Shown: one piece after another, positions 34,881 to 36,900 of the stretch
Layout: the number at the start of each line of letters is the position of its first letter
Numbering within the stretch: position 1 is the first letter of the stretch
Origin: Bacteroidales bacterium UBA1077
GTDB lineage: Bacteria > Bacteroidota > Bacteroidia > Bacteroidales > UBA932
Direction of reading: 5' to 3'
Assembly: GCA_002314195.1 (NCBI GenBank)
Contig: DCCQ01000025.1
Span: 1-36,900, forward strand
DNA: 36,900 nucleotides
Made by a program: the position numbers and the translations under genes
The notes under the pieces: generated by a model
Database searches by the model: none
Seen by the model: the letters and a program-made list of their open reading frames with translations, nothing else
Told to the model about the DNA's origin: nothing

Positions 34881-34926
34881 AAAAAATGATAACTTTCTTT
34901 TCCATGTCACTCCGGTTCAAAAAAGT

Positions 34927-36789
34927 TCATTCTCGAAGCAGCGTCACCGCCCCGTCCATGGTTGAGGCAAGAATGTAGGTGGCGCCCCCTTCGCTCCAGA
35001 CCTCCATAGGATTCACAAGCGCGATGGAAATCTTCCTCGCCCAAAGCCTGTGACCGTCCTCAGCATCGAATCCGATGATGTTGCCTTTGTCGGTCGGCAT
35101 GATCACCTCGTTTCCGATGCGGACGATCGAGGTCGGAGAGATCTCATAGCCGGCGCCCGTCTCCGCACACCAATCCACCTCAAGGCTCTCAGCGTCCACG
35201 GAAGAAATTGTGTGCCACATGGATTTGCAATAAACCTTCTTTCCGTCCGGAGAGACACCCACCGCCTCCCGGGCTGATTTCTCATAATGTCGGAGTTCCT
35301 TCCCTGTCGCGGCGTCAATAGCGTAAAGCCGCCTGTCAGGAACCGCTATGAATATCTTCCCGCACGCCTTGACAGGCCACACGGCCGCCGGCGAATACAT
35401 CCTCGAAGACTTCCCGCATTTCCACTCCCATTGGAGCGCGCCAGTCTGAGGATCAAGCGAATACAGCCTGTTGCCCCAAGAGCCGAACACAACCTGCTCC
35501 TTGTCCACAAACGCGCGGCACTCGATGAACCCCTGCACGTCTGAATATGTCCACACCGCCTTCCCTGTCTTCAAATCAAGCGCCCTGAAACAGCCGTCCG
35601 AAGCCCCGACATAGACTTTGTCATCGAATATCACAGGGCTGCCCAGCACGGATTTCCTTGCGGCATATTTCCAGACAGTCTTTCCATTTTTGGCGTTCAG
35701 AGCGTAGACGTTGCCGTCAGTGCAGCCAAACACAAGATACTTTCCCTGAACCGCCGGGGTTGAGAATATCTTGCCGGGGAATCTCTTCGACCATATTCGT
35801 CTGCCGTCCTTGACACTTATGCAGCGCACGTTGCCGGAAGCCGTCGTGTACCAGGCGCGCTTTCCGGTCCTGGCAAAACCAGCGACTATATTGCTGTCAT
35901 CTTTGAGTTTCCAGACCTCCTTGACCGGGCTGTCGTTGTTGACATCGTAGCGCATCCACGGGTAGCTGGCCGGAAGTCCGTAGGCATCGTAGGTCACAGT
36001 GTCCTTCACCTCCGCAAGCCTCCTTGTGTACCAAGGTTCCATCTGAACCGTTGTGGAACCGTAAAGCCTTCTTTCCGAGACCGTCACGCTGTCATTCCGG
36101 ATCGTGAAAACATTATAGCCCGGCTGCCTTCCCGCCGTCAGTGTCGAGCGGTCCAGAACTCCCGGCAGACCGTCATAGTCCAGCGACACGTTCCTGTGCC
36201 AGTGCCCGCCGACCTCGAAACGGGCGCCGATCCTTTTAAGCTCACGTGTCACGTCAAAATAGTTCAGTACCGATGTGTCCTGCGGGTAATGGTTCACGAA
36301 TATGGTCTTTTTCCCCGGCTTGAGGCCCTTCAGCCATTCCATGCTCTCCTGAGGAATCAGCGCCGGAGCCATCCTCATGTCCGGACCGCAGTTACAGCCG
36401 ATGAAGCGCCACCCCTTGCACTCGAACTCAAAGTTCTCATAGCCAAACACCTTGAGGAAAGTGTTGCAGCCGCTCTCCGACCACTTGGCGTCGTGGTTTC
36501 CGGCCACGACATAGTACTTGTACCTGAGCGAGTCCAACATCTGCTTCACAGCGGCTATCTCCTCATCGGTTCCGAAATCCGTCAGGTCGCCGCCGACCAG
36601 GACGAAATCCAGTCCGGCCAACGTGTTGACATCCTTGACGCAACGACTGATGTCGGACACGGATCCGCTTCCTTCCGCGTAATGCAGATCTGTCAGGAAA
36701 GCGAACCTGACAGGTTCATCTTGCGCGATGACCGACATAGCAGACAGGAATATGGCCGTCAACAACGCTATTGCTTTTCTCATGTTCAT
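34927..36789 (-). CDS. Exported metallophosphoesterase fused to a PQQ-type beta-propeller
   Basis: 620 residues from ATG 36789 (MNMRKAIALLTAIFLSAMSVIAQ, signal peptide); earlier in-frame starts (GTG 36822, ATG 36813/36810) only lengthen the n-region. The calcineurin-like phosphoesterase domain (about 27-260) keeps all metal motifs: LTDLHY (Asp34, His36), GGDLTD (Asp68), GNHD (Asn98, His99), VNHY (His167) and GGHWHRN (His196, His198). From about residue 290 to the end, PQQ-like propeller repeats follow (GKTVWKYAARKSVLGSP, GKAVWTYSDVQ, GALQWEWKC, GKELRHYE). No PQQ-binding catalytic residues can be assigned, and the propeller may be a binding or scaffold module. Phosphodiester or phosphomonoester substrates are both possible. 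It probably shares a transcript with the LacZ-type GH2 downstream. Confidence 0.85.
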   Translation of the reverse strand: MNMRKAIALLTAIFLSAMSVIAQDEPVRFAFLTDLHYAEGSGSVSDISRCVKDVNTLAGLDFVLVGGDLTDFGTDEEIAAVKQMLDSLRYKYYVVAGNHDAKWSESGCNTFLKVFGYENFEFECKGWRFIGCNCGPDMRMAPALIPQESMEWLKGLKPGKKTIFVNHYPQDTSVLNYFDVTRELKRIGARFEVGGHWHRNVSLDYDGLPGVLDRSTLTAGRQPGYNVFTIRNDSVTVSERRLYGSTTVQMEPWYTRRLAEVKDTVTYDAYGLPASYPWMRYDVNNDSPVKEVWKLKDDSNIVAGFARTGKRAWYTTASGNVRCISVKDGRRIWSKRFPGKIFSTPAVQGKYLVFGCTDGNVYALNAKNGKTVWKYAARKSVLGSPVIFDDKVYVGASDGCFRALDLKTGKAVWTYSDVQGFIECRAFVDKEQVVFGSWGNRLYSLDPQTGALQWEWKCGKSSRMYSPAAVWPVKACGKIFIAVPDRRLYAIDAATGKELRHYEKSAREAVGVSPDGKKVYCKSMWHTISSVDAESLEVDWCAETGAGYEISPTSIVRIGNEVIMPTDKGNIIGFDAEDGHRLWARKISIALVNPMEVWSEGGATYILASTMDGAVTLLRE

Positions 36790-36856
36790 TTCAGCATCAT
36801 TAATTATCATCATAAATGTCACCTGTCACTTCGACCAGATCAGTGACTGAATTGTA

Positions 36857-36891
36857 CAAATTTACTTAATTATATGGAAGCCTAATTCAAC
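36857..36891 (-). promoter_or_regulatory. Candidate promoter of the phosphoesterase-LacZ pair
   Basis: The minus strand has TAAATTTG (36857-36864), an exact -7 match, and GTTG at 36888-36891 as a weak -33 with a 23-nt spacer, slightly longer than usual. The leader would be about 60 bases. Confidence 0.45.
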
Positions 36892-36900
36892 TTGACAGTG

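Noticed and set aside
1..36900. CRISPR arrays, tRNA or rRNA genes, phage or conjugation genes
   Set aside because: No regularly spaced repeat arrays, no recognisable tRNA cloverleaf and no such protein families were seen in reading the window.

Overview
The window looks like a chromosomal piece of a Bacteroidales genome. Grounds: an adjacent SusC/SusD pair, a SusE-like lipoprotein, a hybrid two-component regulator, the Bacteroidetes type of ArgE, several matches to the Bacteroidetes -7 promoter box (TAnnTTTG), and A/T-rich start sites without Shine-Dalgarno motifs. GC content appears to be around half (not computed). I cannot place it to genus.

Layout. Positions 1-591 (+) hold the 3' part of hutI (histidine degradation), followed by a terminator-like hairpin. 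From 28708 down to 724 on the minus strand runs one 11-gene polysaccharide utilisation locus (PUL) with very tight junctions. In transcription order it encodes a GH3-PA14-DUF4832 fusion, SusC, SusD, SusE-like, two DUF4832-like lipoproteins, a hybrid two-component system (HTCS), a GH36-type alpha-galactosidase, a GH2 with beta-glucuronidase features, a second GH3, a GH2 beta-galactosidase, and an exported FAD-dependent oxidoreductase. A divergent SGNH esterase (28984-29853, +) shares the 275-bp upstream region, which carries a 12-bp direct repeat with 21-bp spacing. Next come argE (30039-31076, -), a 636-bp spacer with two related inverted-repeat (MITE-like) elements, and a two-gene minus-strand unit: a metallophosphoesterase fused to a PQQ-type beta-propeller, then a LacZ-type GH2.

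How it may work (inference). SusC/D/E bind and import a glycan. Surface lipoproteins, including two DUF4832-like proteins, may act outside the cell. The periplasmic GH3-DUF4832 fusion and the exo-enzymes (GH36, GH2, GH3) would strip terminal galactose, glucuronate and glucose- or xylose-type residues. The FAD enzyme may oxidise a sugar or aglycone, and the SGNH protein may remove ester groups. The HTCS senses a breakdown product in the periplasm and would activate the operon.

Most novel point: no recognised endo-glycanase or lyase family is present, but there are three copies of an uncharacterised TIM-barrel-like (DUF4832-like) protein, one fused to a GH3. Each carries two conserved glutamates in settings that resemble clan GH-A catalytic residues. 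This makes the DUF4832-like proteins the best candidates for a new glycosidase activity in the locus.
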